A stretch of 64,000 bases of DNA from Triticum aestivum. Taxonomy: Eukaryota; Streptophyta; Magnoliopsida; Poales; Poaceae. Both the position numbers and the translations under genes were made by a program. The notes beneath the pieces were generated by a model, which saw only the letters and a program-made list of their open reading frames with translations, was not told where the DNA came from and did no database searches. Below, piece after piece: positions 12,652 through 24,800 of this stretch (the stretch's first letter is position 1; the number at the start of each line of letters is the position of its first letter). The stretch covers positions 170,962,883-171,026,882 of the forward strand of contig NC_057807.1 of NCBI RefSeq assembly GCF_018294505.1, in the 5' to 3' direction.

Positions 12652-13228
12652 TACAAGCAACAAGTCAATATTAGAAGCTAAAATGTGTCCAGACTTGGAT
12701 CTATATGCACTACATTATGGAACAACGGGGGGAGTACAAGCCGCAAAACTAACCTCAGCAGAAAATGCTGGCCACTCCCGTTGTTGTCTTGCATAAGTAG
12801 TGAAAAGGCATGATAAGTACATCAACCTTAACATCAAACAAATATAGCCAACGTAAACAACATCATCTCCAAATGATAGCTTGAATGTGTTCGTTTTAGA
12901 ATGTTGTTAAAGAAGATGTAAAATGGAAGGGAATGTTACCTACAACAGGTTTAACAGCCACCAAATATTGCAATTCAAACGGTTATTGTTGAAAATGAGG
13001 AGAACATATGTCATGCTTGAAAATCACACTGGATAAATGTGTAAAACTGAAATAAAGGGCATGTGTTAAATACACCAGGCATAACTTGAACCAAATATAT
13101 CCATTCAAACGGGTATTGATAAAAGCAAGCGGCATAGTTCTGACTTGCACATAATGAACATCAAATTGTGAATTAGTGAAGTGGCAGCCTTCCGACGAAG
13201 GTCTTCTAGGACTCCATGATAAGAATAG
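12652..13228. other. Non-TE-like spacer, right half; possible remnant exons
   Basis: No repeat signature is recognised. On the minus strand, around 12765-12815, an open stretch reading ARQQREWPAFSAE is followed by a donor-like GTTAGT. Another open stretch, around 13165-13225, reads YHGVLEDLRRKAATSLIHN. With the stretch in 6069-6145 these could be exons of a disrupted host gene on the minus strand. I do not recognise a family and exon borders are not certain. Confidence 0.3.
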
Positions 13229-14628
13229 TGATAACCCACAAGTATAGGGGATCGCACTAGTTTTCGAGGCTAGAGTATTCAACCCAAATTTATTGATTGG
13301 ACACAAGGGGAGCCAAAGAATATTCACGAGTATTAGTAGTTGAGTTATCAATTCAACCACACCTCAAAAGTTAATATCTGCAACAAAGAATTTAGTAGCA
13401 AAGTAGTATGGAAGTAATGGTAATGGTGGCAAAAGTAACAATAGCATATTTGTAGTGATTGTAACCGTAGCAGCTGCGAAAGTAACTTAGCAAAGATCAA
13501 TATGTGAAAAGCTCATAGGCAACTGATCAATGATGCATAATTGTGTTGGATAATATTCATCATGTAGGAGTCATAGCCTAGGGTGACACAGAACTAGCTC
13601 CAATTCATCAATATATTCTAGGCATGTATTCCGTATATAGTCATACGTGCTAATGGAAAAGAACTTGCATGACATCTTTTGTCCTAACCTCCTGTGGTAG
13701 CGGGGTCCATAAGGAAACTAAGGGATATTAAGGCCTCCTTTTAATAGAGAACCGGGACAAAGCATTAGCACTTAGTGAATACATGAAAGAATCCCAATTA
13801 TTGTCACCTTGGGGTATGTGGATCATAACTCATAATAGGTGTCTACATCTTGCAAGATAGGATCGAGAGCACACATATATTCATGAAAACATAATGGTTC
13901 AGATGAAATCATGGCACTCGGGCCCTAGTGAAAAGCATTAATCAAAGCAAATTCATAGCAACATCAATCTCGGGACATAATGGATACTAGGGATCAAACC
14001 CTAACAAAACTAAGTCGATTACATGATAAATCTCATCCAAGCCATCACCGTCCAGCAAGCCTACGAAGGAATTACTCAATCGCCGCAGTGAGCATCATGA
14101 AATTAGCGATGGAGGAAGGTTGCTGATGATGATGGCCACGTATTCCACCCTCCAGAGCCCCAAACGAACTCTAGATAAGCCCTCCCGATGAAGAACAGAA
14201 GGTGGCGGTGGCTCTGTATTGTAAAACGTGATGCATCCTTCTCTTTGATTTTTTCCTCCATGAATAGGTATATGTAGAGTTGGAATTATCGTCTAAGACG
14301 GTCCAGGGGGCCCACAAGCCTTGGAGGAGCGCCCTGTGGGGGGGGGGGGGGTTAGGCACGCCATGGGGGTAGGCGCGCCCCTAGGGCTTGTGGCCTCTAG
14401 GTGCCCCCCCTCTGGTATCTTTTTCGGCCAGTACTTTTTATTTATTCCGCAAGAATACTCCGTAAATTTTTAGGTCAATCCGAGAACTAGGGGTTTTGCA
14501 CAAAAATAACACCGTAGCAATTTTGCTGAAAACAACGTCAGTCCAGGTTAGTTCCGTTCAAATCATCAAAATTAGAGTCCAAAACAAGGGCAAAAGAGTT
14601 TGGAAAAGTAGATAGGGGAGATGTATCA
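13229..14628 (-). repeat. 3' LTR of the minus-strand Athila-like element
   Basis: Inverted copy of the LTR at 4643-6044. On the plus strand it starts TGATAACCCAC and ends AGATGTATCA. The polypurine tract (minus AAGCTTGGGGCAG) follows at 14629-14642. It carries a run of 14 G at 14338-14351, which may be unstable or misread. Confidence 0.75.
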
Positions 14629-14818
14629 ACTGCCCCAAGCTTAACCCATTTCTTGTCCTCAAGCAATTCATTTGACATAGGAAAAGTGACAAAGATAAAC
14701 TATTACAAACTCTATTTGATCTTGTTTTTGCAAATATGTCTAGCCAATATTCAGGTTTTCAGCAAAGATTATGAACTAACCATATTGCCAATAACACTTA
14801 GGTCTCACATTTACTCAT
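14629..14818 (-). mobile_element. 3' internal tail of the minus-strand Athila-like element
   Basis: Non-coding, homologous to the reverse complement of 4397-4642. It is interrupted at 14818 by the Fatima-1 LTR and continues at 25169 after the repeated CTCAT. Confidence 0.7.
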
Positions 14819-15290
14819 TGAGGAAGTCCTGGATTCGGGGGTCCTCAGGTGTCCGCCCTATTCGATATGGGCCGGACCGATGGGCCATGGAGATAAAGCT
14901 GAAGATTATTCCCCATCTCCGGGTAGGACTCCTGTGTTCGTGGACGGCAAGTTTGGTGTACGGATATACTATTTCTATATTATATAAACCAACTTTGTAC
15001 AACCCTAGGCCCCTCCAGTGTGTATATAAACCGGAGGGTTTAGTCCGTAGAGGCTACCAGAATAATCATAGGCTAGACAACTAGGGTTTAGCCATTATGA
15101 TCTCGAGGTAGATCAACTCTTGTAACCCCTATACTCATCGAATACAATCAAGCAAGACATAGGGTTTTCCCTCTTTTAGAGGGCCCGAACCTGGGTAAAC
15201 ATCACGTCCCTATTGTCCCTTGTTACCATTGATCCTTAGACTCACAACTTGGGCCCCCCTACTAGAGATCTACCAGTTTTGACACCGACA
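14819..15290 (+). repeat. 5' LTR of Fatima-1 (472 bp)
   Basis: It runs from TGAGGAAGTCCTGGATTC to GTTTTGACACCGACA. Matching LTRs are at 24801-25168 (same strand) and 52585-53063 (opposite strand). Confidence 0.85.
15023..15030 (+). promoter_or_regulatory. TATA box of the Fatima-1 LTR
   Basis: TATATAAA followed by CCGGAGGG. The same motif recurs in the 3' LTR (about 24900-24907) and, on the minus strand, in the LTR of Fatima-2 (about 52855-52862). Confidence 0.6.
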
Positions 15291-15423
15291 TTGGAGCTTT
15301 CATTGAGAGCTCTACTTTTGTAGTCATGAAAACCGATCTATGGATCACCTTGCCATCAATAGCGACATCACTTCTGGAAGGAGCCTAACCTTAGGATAGA
15401 TCCTCCAGGTCGGCAATTTCATC

Positions 15424-16717
15424 ATGGGTACCTGCATGGCCATTAAGCCAACAGCGTCTCCCATGATCGCTAAACACCATCCACGCATCGGTCTCGAATA
15501 CTCCAAGAAGTTGGATCCGGCGGACGTCTCGTCCTTAAATGAGCTGCTAGATCGCGTTGCTGCCCTGGCGGTTTCAACGGACTATGATTGGATCGGGCTT
15601 AAACCTGACCAAAGGGAGATCAATCACCCGCCGATCACCCACCTGGTAGCGGTCGTCAAGGAACAAGCCGATAACACTTCTTCCCCTATATTAAAAACCA
15701 GATATGTTCGGATCTCCGAACCCCTTGAGCCGGATATCCTTCCCTTGGACGGGAGTCCACACCCCCTAACCTAGAGTCGAACATAGGGTCTAGGGAGCGA
15801 TTGGATCATCCAGGACCCGAACTACTGACCTCAGAGATTTTGCAAGCTCCGGACACAAATTGGGTTGGGACTCAAGTTTAGCCCACCCACCCACCACAAT
15901 CAATACTCTCCAAGTAATTAAGGCCCTCTAGACATATACGACCTGATGTATGTACGGTAGCAACCTCAGGAAATAGTCCATCACTTTTGGGCGAGGTTCC
16001 TACTTGTCAAAAACAAGAATAAAGATTGTTGAGATGATGATGTAGTTTCGGTCTTTCATCGCAATTGTACTGACGAGGGAATCCAGAATACCCTCAACCG
16101 TCATCGCACACAAAGTTTCACGGAACTATTGCATATAGTATAGAAATATTGTGCGATGGAAAGCACATGGAAGGCCCAGAAAACCCAACTAGAACCTACT
16201 GCCTTGAAGCAGTGTACTGCTCGGGCTAAATGGATACACCCTTACGAGGCATCCAACCATAAGTTTGTTGTCAAAACGAACAAACCCTTTACGGGATACA
16301 GGTCCGTTCTTGATGAACTCCTCGACAAGCCTTGTCCGATACATGCGACTCCGAGCACATACTCAACTCACAGCCTCCGAGCATGTTGGGTACTCCAGCA
16401 TGTAGCTAAGAGTGTGGAGGCCATCCTCACCACCACCACTCTAGAGAATCATTCTCTGGATGAGGACGATTTTAACGTCCTCACGGTCTTTGAGACTTTC
16501 TCTTCAAATAATCAGCGTAAAAGGGCACTTTGCAACCTCGCCGAAGTCCACCAAGTAAGCGCCACGAGCCCATGGAACGGTGCGGAAATAACTTTCATTG
16601 ATGACGATGAACCAAAGGCCCAATCGGTCGGAGCACCCGCCGCTCTAGTGCTAAACCCCATTATGAACGGCTTCCGACTCAGCAAAGTGCTCTTGGACGG
16701 CTGCAATGGGCTTAATC
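15424..16717 (+). pseudogene. gag and start of protease of Fatima-1
   Basis: Two open stretches in the same frame (15424-15774 and 16156 onward) are separated by a region with stops. The first resembles part of the gag ORF in Fatima-2 (PPITHLVA here, PPTTHFVA there). The second ends in the protease start region: APAALVLNPI, then LLDGCNGLNL, where related copies have a DGG or DGS active-site triad. The protease is broken exactly after GLNL by a solo LTR (16718-17570) and continues after it as IHEDMLNKMQ. If intact it would make the capsid and the aspartic protease that matures the polyprotein. Confidence 0.65.
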
Positions 16718-17570
16718 TATCGGATTACAGGTTCTGCAAAGCCTTGAGAGGTTCGAACTCTAGGGTGCGTGGGTAGATCTCAATCTACCCAGCCTACCTA
16801 CTCGTGATCCTCCTAAGCCTTGCGCGTCAAGCTCAAAGAGACAAAGAGACACGATAGTTTATCCTGGTTCGGGCCACCTTGCGGTGTAGTACCCTACTCC
16901 AGCGTTTTAGTGGATTGTCACGGAGGGCTGAGGATGAACTAGTACAGTGGATGAACTGGCCTCAGGAGGTGAGGCTAGTACGGCTTGTCTTGCCTCTGTG
17001 GTGGTGGCCAGTCCTATTTATAGTGGCCTTGGTCCTCTTCCCAAATGTTGGCGGGAAGGGATCCCACAATGGCCGAAATTGAAAGGGGACAAGTAGTACA
17101 ACTTATCCTAACAAAAGTAGTTTGCCTACGAAAAACCTCTGGTCGTGACGCTGCGGTGGGCTCGTGGATGACCTCCGCCATGCCGTCCTGGCGGTCTTGG
17201 TCTTGTTGCACCAGAATGGAAACCTTTGGCTGGTTCCTCGGGACTCCACGCCTGCAGCCTGCCTCCTTTGCACCAAAGAGGAAACCTGCCTTCTGCGCCC
17301 GCCTGGCGCTCACCTGGCCTTGGTCGTCATGGCTCATGTCAGCTGAGCCTCATGAGGTAAACCTTGCATAGTACTCTCTGCCCGTCGAGAGCCAGCCTGG
17401 GGAGGCCAGTCCCCTCGGAGGTCTTGACGTCGTCCGCCTCACAAGGCTTGGCCCCTCGCGAGGGTCTTGAGTTGTTGATGTTGAAGCTGGGCCATAGAGG
17501 TCGTCAATGGAGCCACATGGTGGGCTGCAAGTTGGCAGGGCTGGATACCCCCAAATCCAGAACGCTGACA
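16718..17570 (-). mobile_element. Solo LTR of another retrotransposon inserted in the Fatima-1 protease
   Basis: The insert is 853 bp, flanked by TAATC at 16713-16717 and 17571-17575. Removing the insert and one TAATC joins the protease in frame, which fixes the boundaries. On the minus strand it starts TGTCAGCG and has a TATAAATA box. Its other end reads CCGATA, one base off the usual CA. It has no internal domain or second LTR. I do not recognise the family. Confidence 0.75.
17015..17022 (-). promoter_or_regulatory. TATA box of the solo LTR
   Basis: TATAAATA on the minus strand in a GC-rich context, placed where an LTR promoter is expected. It supports the minus orientation. Confidence 0.55.
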
Positions 17571-18000
17571 TAATCTCATCCACGAGGACATGCTCAACAA
17601 AATGCAGGTTGATAGAACACGCATCGAGCAAAGTAGTACCACCTTTCGAGGCATCATCCCCAGTCGAGAAGCATGATGCTCTGGGATAATTAAATTGGAT
17701 GTAGTATTCAGCACGCCTGAAAATTACAGGTCCGAAGAGTAGCTCTTCCACGTGGTTCCCTTCAAGTGGGGATATCACACCATTCTTGGGCGGGATGCTT
17801 TCTCATGCTTCCAAGCTATACCCCATTACATGTAAATGAAGCTCAAAATGCCAGGGCCCAATGGAATAATCACAATTTCGAGCGACCCGGATAAAGCACT
17901 CCGTGCTGAAAATAAAACTACATCCTTGGCCCTCGAGGCACTGTCAGAAGCCTTAGCGGCCAAAGAACTAACCACCTTATGATCGATGGTGGACAAAGAT
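17571..18000 (+). pseudogene. Rest of the protease of Fatima-1
   Basis: It reads IHEDMLNKMQ, then a degenerate continuation with several in-frame stops. Conserved pieces FHVVPFKWGYHTILGRDAF and KLKMPGPNGIIT match the corresponding segment of Fatima-2 (50466-50738, minus), which reads FDIVPFHSGYHALLGRTAF and KLKMPVPRGVIT. The ILGR motif is the usual C-terminal glycine motif of retroviral-type aspartic proteases. Confidence 0.65.
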
Positions 18001-18279
18001 GATGTGATTCTCGGTAAGAGACATAAATCCACCTCTTTCAAGCAAGCAGATGAAATAGTTAAATTTCAAGTGCACCTGATGGACCCCAATAAAATAACAT
18101 CCATCGGAGCATAGCTGGATCCGGAGGTAGACGTCGTCTGATGCACATTCCTACGCGAAAATTGGGACACCTTTTCCTGGCACCCTTCGACATGACTGGG
18201 AGCCCATCAGACTTGCCAAACACAACCTCAACATAATCAAAGGGTTCAAACCAGTCAAGCAAACATTGCGGCAATTTTC

Positions 18280-19020
18280 CGAACCCAAACGACAAGCTAT
18301 GGGGAAGGAGCTAGCCAAACTGCTCAAGTCCAGGTTCATCAGAGAAATCAAACACCCGGATTGGCTAGCCAACTTGGTCATGTTGCCGAAGAAGGACAAA
18401 TCCTAGCGCCTTTGTGTTGATTTTAAAGACCTCAATAAGGCTTGCCCTAAAGATCCTTTCCCGTTGTCCCACATGGATCACATCATCGATGCAACCCTAG
18501 GACACGACTCATTATGTTTCCTCGACGCTTACTCCGGATACCATCAAATTAAAATGAAGGAGTCCGACCAGGCTGCAACAGCGTTCATCACTCTGTATGG
18601 CCCTTTATGTTTCAATACTATGCCTTTTGGGCTTGAAAACGCTGGTGCTACTTACCAACGCATGATTCAAACATGCCTAGAAAAACAAATCGGCAAGACA
18701 GTTGAAGAATATGTGGATGATATGGTCATTAAAACCAAACACGTCGAATCATTGGTGGACGATCTTCGCCTCACTTTCGACAACCTCCGAACATAAGATA
18801 TACATCTCAATCTGGAAAATGTGTCTTCAATGTGCCATCCAGAAAGCTACTAGGGTTCATTGTTTCCCATGGAGGAATCGAAGCAAATCCAGCTAAGATC
18901 CGAGCCTTATCGCAATTGGCTACACCAACAGACCTAAAGCAGGTCCAAAAGCTAGCGGGGTGTGTTGCGGATTTGAGCCACTTTATCTCGAGATTACGAG
19001 AAAAAGCATTACCACTTTAG
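18280..19020 (+). pseudogene. Reverse transcriptase of Fatima-1 (broken)
   Basis: The best-kept part is 18464-18796. It has FLDAYSGYHQI (first catalytic Asp), TMPFGLENAGATYQR and the active-site YVDD at 18710-18721. Stops occur before it (for example near 18400) and the frame changes around 18796-18832, after which the thumb continues as KLLGFIVSHGGIEANPAKI. This is the Gypsy-type polymerase that copies element RNA to DNA. It is inactive because of the interruptions. Confidence 0.8.
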
Positions 19021-19273
19021 ACTGCTTAGACGCACCGACAACTTTGAATGGACGGAAGCGGCCGCAGCTGGATTGGAAGAAATAAAAAGCTTACTAGCAG
19101 GTAACCCAATCCTCGCTGCCCCAGGTGTTGGTGAGCCTATGTTGCTTGTTGTCAAGCGAGGGGAAGAGGGACATAAATTCCCCATCTAAAAGCCAGTCTA
19201 TTACGTAACGGAGGTCCTCACACCATGCAAATCCCAATACCCTCACTACCAGAAGATAGCTTGCACGGTCTTT

Positions 19274-20260
19274 ATGGCATCCCAAAAACTTCGACACTAT
19301 TTTCAAGAGTGTTCGATCATGGTGGCATCTGAAGTACCACTTAACAACATTATCAACAACAGGGACGCCACCAGCCGCATAGCTAAATCGGCCATTGAGC
19401 TCTTACCATTCGAAATAACATACAAGCCACGTCGAGCTATTAAATCTCAGGTTTTAGCCGACTTCGTCGCCGAATGGATGGAAGCTGAGCTCCGTAAAGA
19501 GTACAGCTCGTACTCCAACCGGATCATGTACTTAGACGGCCCTAAAATGCTAGCCGGACTGGGGCCTGACATCATCTTGACATCCCTTACAGGGGACATA
19601 GTCCGCTACATATTACAAATCATGTATACGGACTCCAATAGTACAGCCGAATACGAGGCGCTTCTACATGGTCTCCGCATGGCTGTCTCCATGGGTATAC
19701 AACGCCTAGATGTGCGAGGCGACTCAAGCCTCGCAATATCTCAGGTAAATGGAGAGTTCGATGCAAAAGATCCAAAAATGGTGGCATATCAAAACGTCGT
19801 ATTAAAAATATCAGCTCTGTTTGAGGGGCTTGAATTTCATCATGTCGCTCGAGACAGTATCCAGGTAGCCGACCTCCTCGCTCGCATCGGCGCCAAGCGC
19901 GACCCTGTCCCACCTAATACCTTTGTGGAAAGGCTCTTTAAGCCATCCGTGGTATGGCGGGGCGAGAGGAGAGACACCAGTATGGACCTGGTCACACCCC
20001 CAGTAGCCGAACACAATACAGATATCATCGGGGGTTCGGATGCCGAAATAACACCCTCTGCTCATGAGATCATGGTTGTTATTGCTCCATGGACTGAACC
20101 TTTCCTGGCCTACTTTAATAGGCAGGAGCTTCCTAATGATCAAAATGAGGGTCATCGCATAGTTCGGCGTTCTAAAGCCTACAAAATTCACGGAGGCAAA
20201 CTATACAAGAAAAGCACTACCGGAGTTCTCCAAAGGTGCATCTCTGAAGAGGAGGGGTAG
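19274..20260 (+). pseudogene. RNase H region and linker to integrase of Fatima-1 (328-codon open segment)
   Basis: This is the longest open stretch in Fatima-1. ADFVAEWMEAE precedes the RNase H domain. YLDGPKML holds the first Asp in a degenerate form (the GS of the usual DGS is missing). The TDSNSTAEYEALLHGLRMA helix carries the Glu, and VRGDSSLAISQVNGE carries the next Asp. The C-terminal part, with HRIVRRSKAYKIHGGKLYKK, leads toward the integrase zinc-binding region. Overall frames on both sides are broken, so it is part of a decayed pol. Confidence 0.75.
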
Positions 20261-20394
20261 CAGCTCTTTGCGGAAATACATGCTGGTCTGGTCGGCCGTC
20301 ATGCTGCAGCTCAGCCCCTTGTAAGCAAAGCTTTCCAGACATGTTTTTTTGGCCAACGGCCCGAGCAGATGCACAAGCCCTTGTCTAATGTTGT

Positions 20395-21290
20395 GTGGGC
20401 TGTCGGCTTTTCTCCAATCAAAGTCATATACCTCACACTGCCTTTAGGACAATCCCCATCACTTGGCCCTTTGCGGTCTGGGAGCTTGATATGGTCGGAC
20501 CCCTTAAAGGGGGAAGGCACAAAAAGAAATATTTACTGGTGATGGTGCATAAATTCACTAAATGGATAGAGGCCAAACCAGTAAAAACACCTGAAGTATA
20601 GCCAATGACTGACTTTATATCCGGTGTGGTACACCGTTATGGTGTCCCGCACAGCATCATCACAGATAACAGCTCCAATTTTGCAGCTAATGTGGTGAAA
20701 AACTAGTGTGCTAACTTGGGCATTAAACTCGACTATGCATCCGTCTACCACCCCCAAACAAACGGTCAGGATGAACGGGCCAATGGCCTGATAATGAGCG
20801 GCATTAAGCCTAGAATGGTGCGCTCCTTACAGGAATCGGATAAGCAATGGGTTGAGGAACTCGATTCCGTACTCTAGGGGATGTGGACCACGCCTAATCA
20901 AAGGACCGGATACACACCTTTCTTCATGGTGTACGATGTAGAAGCCGTCCTACCCTACGACATTATTCATGACTCACCTCGAGTGCGTATGTATGAAGAG
21001 CGATAAGCCGAGCTCGATCGGCAGGATGACCTAGATAGCCTTGATGAGGAGCACGATGTTGCAAAAGCCCGTTCCGCATTTTATCAGCAGCAGGCCAGGC
21101 AATACCAAAGTAGAGAAGTGCGGGACAAGACATATAACATCGGCGACCTCGTCTTACGTCTCTCTCGAAGAAGAATGATAAGCTTAAACCAAAATGGGAG
21201 GGCCCCTACATCATAGATGAAGTTCTCACAGGAGCATCCTATTGCCTTCATAATTCATCGGATAATTGCCTTGAGCCGAATCCATAGAAC
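20395..21290 (+). pseudogene. Integrase of Fatima-1 (broken)
   Basis: Core motifs survive across several stops: WELDMVGPL (first Asp), GVPHSIITDNSSNF (second Asp) and YHPQTNGQDERANG (Glu). In-frame stops occur near 20599, 20704 and 20876. The C-terminal segment with QARQYQSREVRDKTYNIGDLVL matches the usual end of Gypsy integrases. It is a D,D,E strand-transfer enzyme that would insert the cDNA. It is not functional here. Confidence 0.75.
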
Positions 21291-22133
21291 CCTACTCGGC
21301 TCTGACGATTCTACGGATAGTTTGGTCGCACCTTTTGTTATTTTTTACTTTAACTAGGTTCCTCTTTCTCCTCTCCTTTTTTTCTTTTTCTTTCCATTTT
21401 ATCCCTAGGTATGTTTGGATTTACCGAACTGTTAGGGGGTACACATCTTTAAATGTATACACCGTGCTATAACTGGTGGCTTCTTTGACGAAGCTTATTA
21501 TTAAAAGCTCGTGGCTTACATTGTCTACATCGTTTGTTCTATACATCTTTTGCCATTATATTCACCTCTATGACTTAAGTTTTTGCCAAGCTGGGTTGCC
21601 TCGCTCTTGTGCTTATACCCTACGTTCCCGATTGTTCGGCTAGGGTGTAAAGGGAGTACCTCTGTGATTGTTACAACCGGGTAATCTGGATCTGTACCTC
21701 AGACGGGTGAAGCCGAAAGCTAGCGTTCTTAAGGGCATAACTGGTCATCAAGAAACGACAGGTTGTTTACGTTCTGCAAGCAAATACGAGATAGGCTGCC
21801 CGTAATTCGGATCAAAGCCTAGGCATGCATAATTAAGCATGCCGACCCAAGGAAAGGAACCCCTAACGAAACTATTTTCCCTGTAAGATGTTTCTTACGT
21901 TAAATAGTAATATAAGGTATCTCCCCAAACATGTTTTGTCTGTTTGAGCAATATGACTGGGTTGCCAGGTTTCCGGACACACTGAATGTTTATTACATAC
22001 CAACATGGTATCTGGAAACACTCCAACTTCTTGGTTCGGAGGCTGAAGCCGAAGGCCTGCGATGACAAATTTAGCCAAGTTCGGTTGGAGCTAAGTTCGA
22101 TGATAAAGTACATTGATACATAGAATCGAATGC
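21291..22133 (+). other. Non-coding spacer of Fatima-1 between pol and the antisense gene
   Basis: AT-rich with a pyrimidine-rich run (about 21361-21400) and no ORF of interest on either strand. It lies at the shared 3' ends of the convergent pol and antisense units, where terminators would be expected, but I see no defined signal. Confidence 0.5.
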
Positions 22134-24755
22134 CTACTCTTTCTCTATGTCATCTATAAGACTATCTAAGCTATAGTCTTCTTGCGAATATTTCACAGCT
22201 ATCATCACTTGGTCATATACCAAGTTTGCGGGAATCTCTTTTCCGTCATGTCCCTGAGGTTCAACTTGGGCCATATGATTCGGATCGAGTCTAGTGTAGC
22301 GCATTTTCACCATCGCCCATGCCTCTCGTGCACCTTCCTGGTATGCTGACGCCTTCCATAGCTTGAAACGACATCGGCCACCTTTGAACAGGTTTGCCAA
22401 CCCCTTCATACTTTATGGAGGGGCATCAGACGGCCATAAGGCTTTGACCATACTCTTCATGGCTCTCCAGGCCCGCTCGTGCACTATAGACAACTCTTTC
22501 AGAACTTCGCCTTGGAATCCAGACACTTCTTCTTCAGGACGTCCAGTTAACAGCCCTGCAAGAACAACATTATAAGAATCTGTATTGTCGGATTATATGG
22601 GTCCCCTGGATAGTTCAAAAGCCATATCGAATATGCCGCCTTTCAGCTTTTTGTTCTCTTTTTGTGCGGCCGATAATTGAGCCTTTAAGCTCTTTATCTC
22701 CTTGGCTTGCTTATCACTTTCTTCCTTGAGTTTGTTATTTTGGTCATTGGTCATCATGACTTTCTTCATTTCCTCTAACTCTGAGGTGGCGACATGTAGC
22801 TTTGTCCAGCTTGTTTCAAGCTCCTGGGACAGCGTGTTGTTCTTCTCTTTGAGAACCTGCGGCAATAATGATCCTTAAATCGTTGGTCTAAACCGCTTCA
22901 AGTCTTAGGGGTTACTAGTATATATCTATTGAATTTACACAAACTGTTACCTGCATATCTTTTGAAAACAGGTGAGAAAGTCAAGTAAGTCCATCCCAGG
23001 AAGCTCGGATATATGCATCCACGGTGCTGAGGGCGGTAAACTCCTGCTCAGTGAAAGCTGGAGCGTGCAAGGTCTCTTTCAGTCGTCGATGATTCATCGC
23101 GCTCTCCACTCCGGAATTTTTGACGGATACGTCGTCCAAATCCTCATGAGGCGGATGAGTCGGTGCGCATCCTTATTGTCTCTCGTCCTAGCCGATGAGC
23201 TCAGTGCCGGATTTGCCGATGCTTGGCTAGCAGAGATTTTGGACACGGTTGGCTGTGTGTTCCTCCTGGAATAAGAGGGTGGAGAAATATGACAATCTGA
23301 TATCATGCACGGTCACATATTGAAGGTTATACCTCTTTGATGGCGGAGGGGGTTCGATGGTGCTCCCGATTTCCTTTCATTTTGAAGCCTCGCACTTTGA
23401 AGATGCTGCCTTCCTTGGGACCGCCCTTGATTGGATACGGCTCACTGAGCGCCGATCCTATAAAGCACAATTCAGTGTAATGGGTGAGACACGAGTGGGG
23501 CTCCTCTTTTTGAGGATGATTTCCGAGCACTTACCTTAATGAAAGGGAGAAGGTTGGGGTAGTCGACCATAGTAGCCACTTTCAAGCCATCAACGCTCGC
23601 TTGATAAAAGACTCCTTCATCAAACTCTATAAATATATACGGATCCCCGCGGAAGCTGGGGTCTTCATTGTAAGCATGGTCCTCTAGCTGAGGGGAGGGG
23701 CAATGAACATTTTTGACTACCTTCCTCCATATCTGCTTTAAGACAATCAGAGTAGTTTGGTTAGCACATCTTGATAACAAGATAGAACAATGCTGATAAT
23801 CAACAACTTATCCATTCAATGGGGTTCTACATGGAAAAACCTTCCCGACAATTTAAGCAGATGAATTCTTCTTTCTCCCCCTTATAAAGATCTGCCAGAA
23901 TGGCGTCCAGAGCGGCTGGGGTATCCGGGCCCTCACACTTATAGCGAGATGCATCGTCCTCTCCATTGTAGCACCATAAAGGGGTCACTCTGGACTGAAA
24001 GGGCTGGATGCATCATTTTACCACGACGGCCATAACTTTGATTATCGAGAGTCCGAAGTGGGCAAGTAATCTGACCTTGCTAACTAACCTCATTACTTCC
24101 GCATTCTCTTCGTGCTTTGGGCTACGGGGGCGCCAATTGAGTAGCTTCTTCAAATGAGCACTGGAGAATTCAGGAAGTCCATGCCGAACTTGGTCTTGAA
24201 GGGGAATGTCCTCAATATAAAACCATTCGGAAGACCATTCTTCGGACCCCTTCTTGGGAGTTCTGACAGGGTAGACTGATCTGGCTATGCGCCAAACTTT
24301 GGCGCCACCCACTTCAAATATAGAACCTCCTTGATGGCAGTGGATGAGGCAAAAGAACTTTCTCCATAGTTCAAAATGAGCCTCGCAACCTAACAACAGC
24401 TCGCAAAGTGCGACAAAACCCGAAATGTGCAGGATAGAACCTGGTGTGAGGTTATGCAGCTAGATCTTGTAGAACTCCAATAGACCCCTGAGGAAGGGAT
24501 GGATTGGGAATCCTAAGCCCCTCCGAAGAATGAGACGAACCACACGCTCTCCTCCCTATTAGGGTTGTGGAAATACTCTACTAGCGCGTCATTGCTAATC
24601 GAGACCAATCCCGCCCACACGATGACTAGATCTACGGGAGGAAGATATCCCTGCGTCTGGAGACGACTCAGCTAGAGGTGGGACAGAGAGCAGGTTCGCC
24701 AATCACCTTCTTGGGGGCCATGGGGGCACGAGGAGGAGCTAGGGGCGCTCGCCAT
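22134..24755 (-). pseudogene. Antisense Transposase_28-like gene of Fatima-1 (decayed)
   Basis: Transcribed opposite to gag-pol, starting at an ATG at 24753-24755. The N-terminal part, across stops and frame changes, contains GFPIHPFLRGLLEFYK, then LTPGSILHISGFVALCELLL and HFELWRKFF. This is the pattern of the plant 'putative gypsy-type transposon' domain (Pfam Transposase_28). The open stretch at 24013-24396 continues it (EWSSEWFYIEDIP). A lysine/glutamate-rich coiled coil follows (22593-22865), then a C-terminal segment (22134-22409, KGLANLFKGGRCRFKLW and EAWAMVKMRYTRL). The same order occurs on the plus strand of Fatima-2 at 46124-49219. Such antisense ORFs near the 3' LTR are known from Tat-lineage Gypsy elements. 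The molecular role is unknown. Confidence 0.65.
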
Positions 24756-24800
24756 GTTTTGATGTTTTTCGTGGTTTGCTCCGATGCTCCTTTGTCCCAG

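Noticed and set aside
18464..18796. Functional reverse transcriptase
   Set aside because: YVDD and neighbouring motifs are kept, but stops upstream and a frame change downstream break the enzyme.
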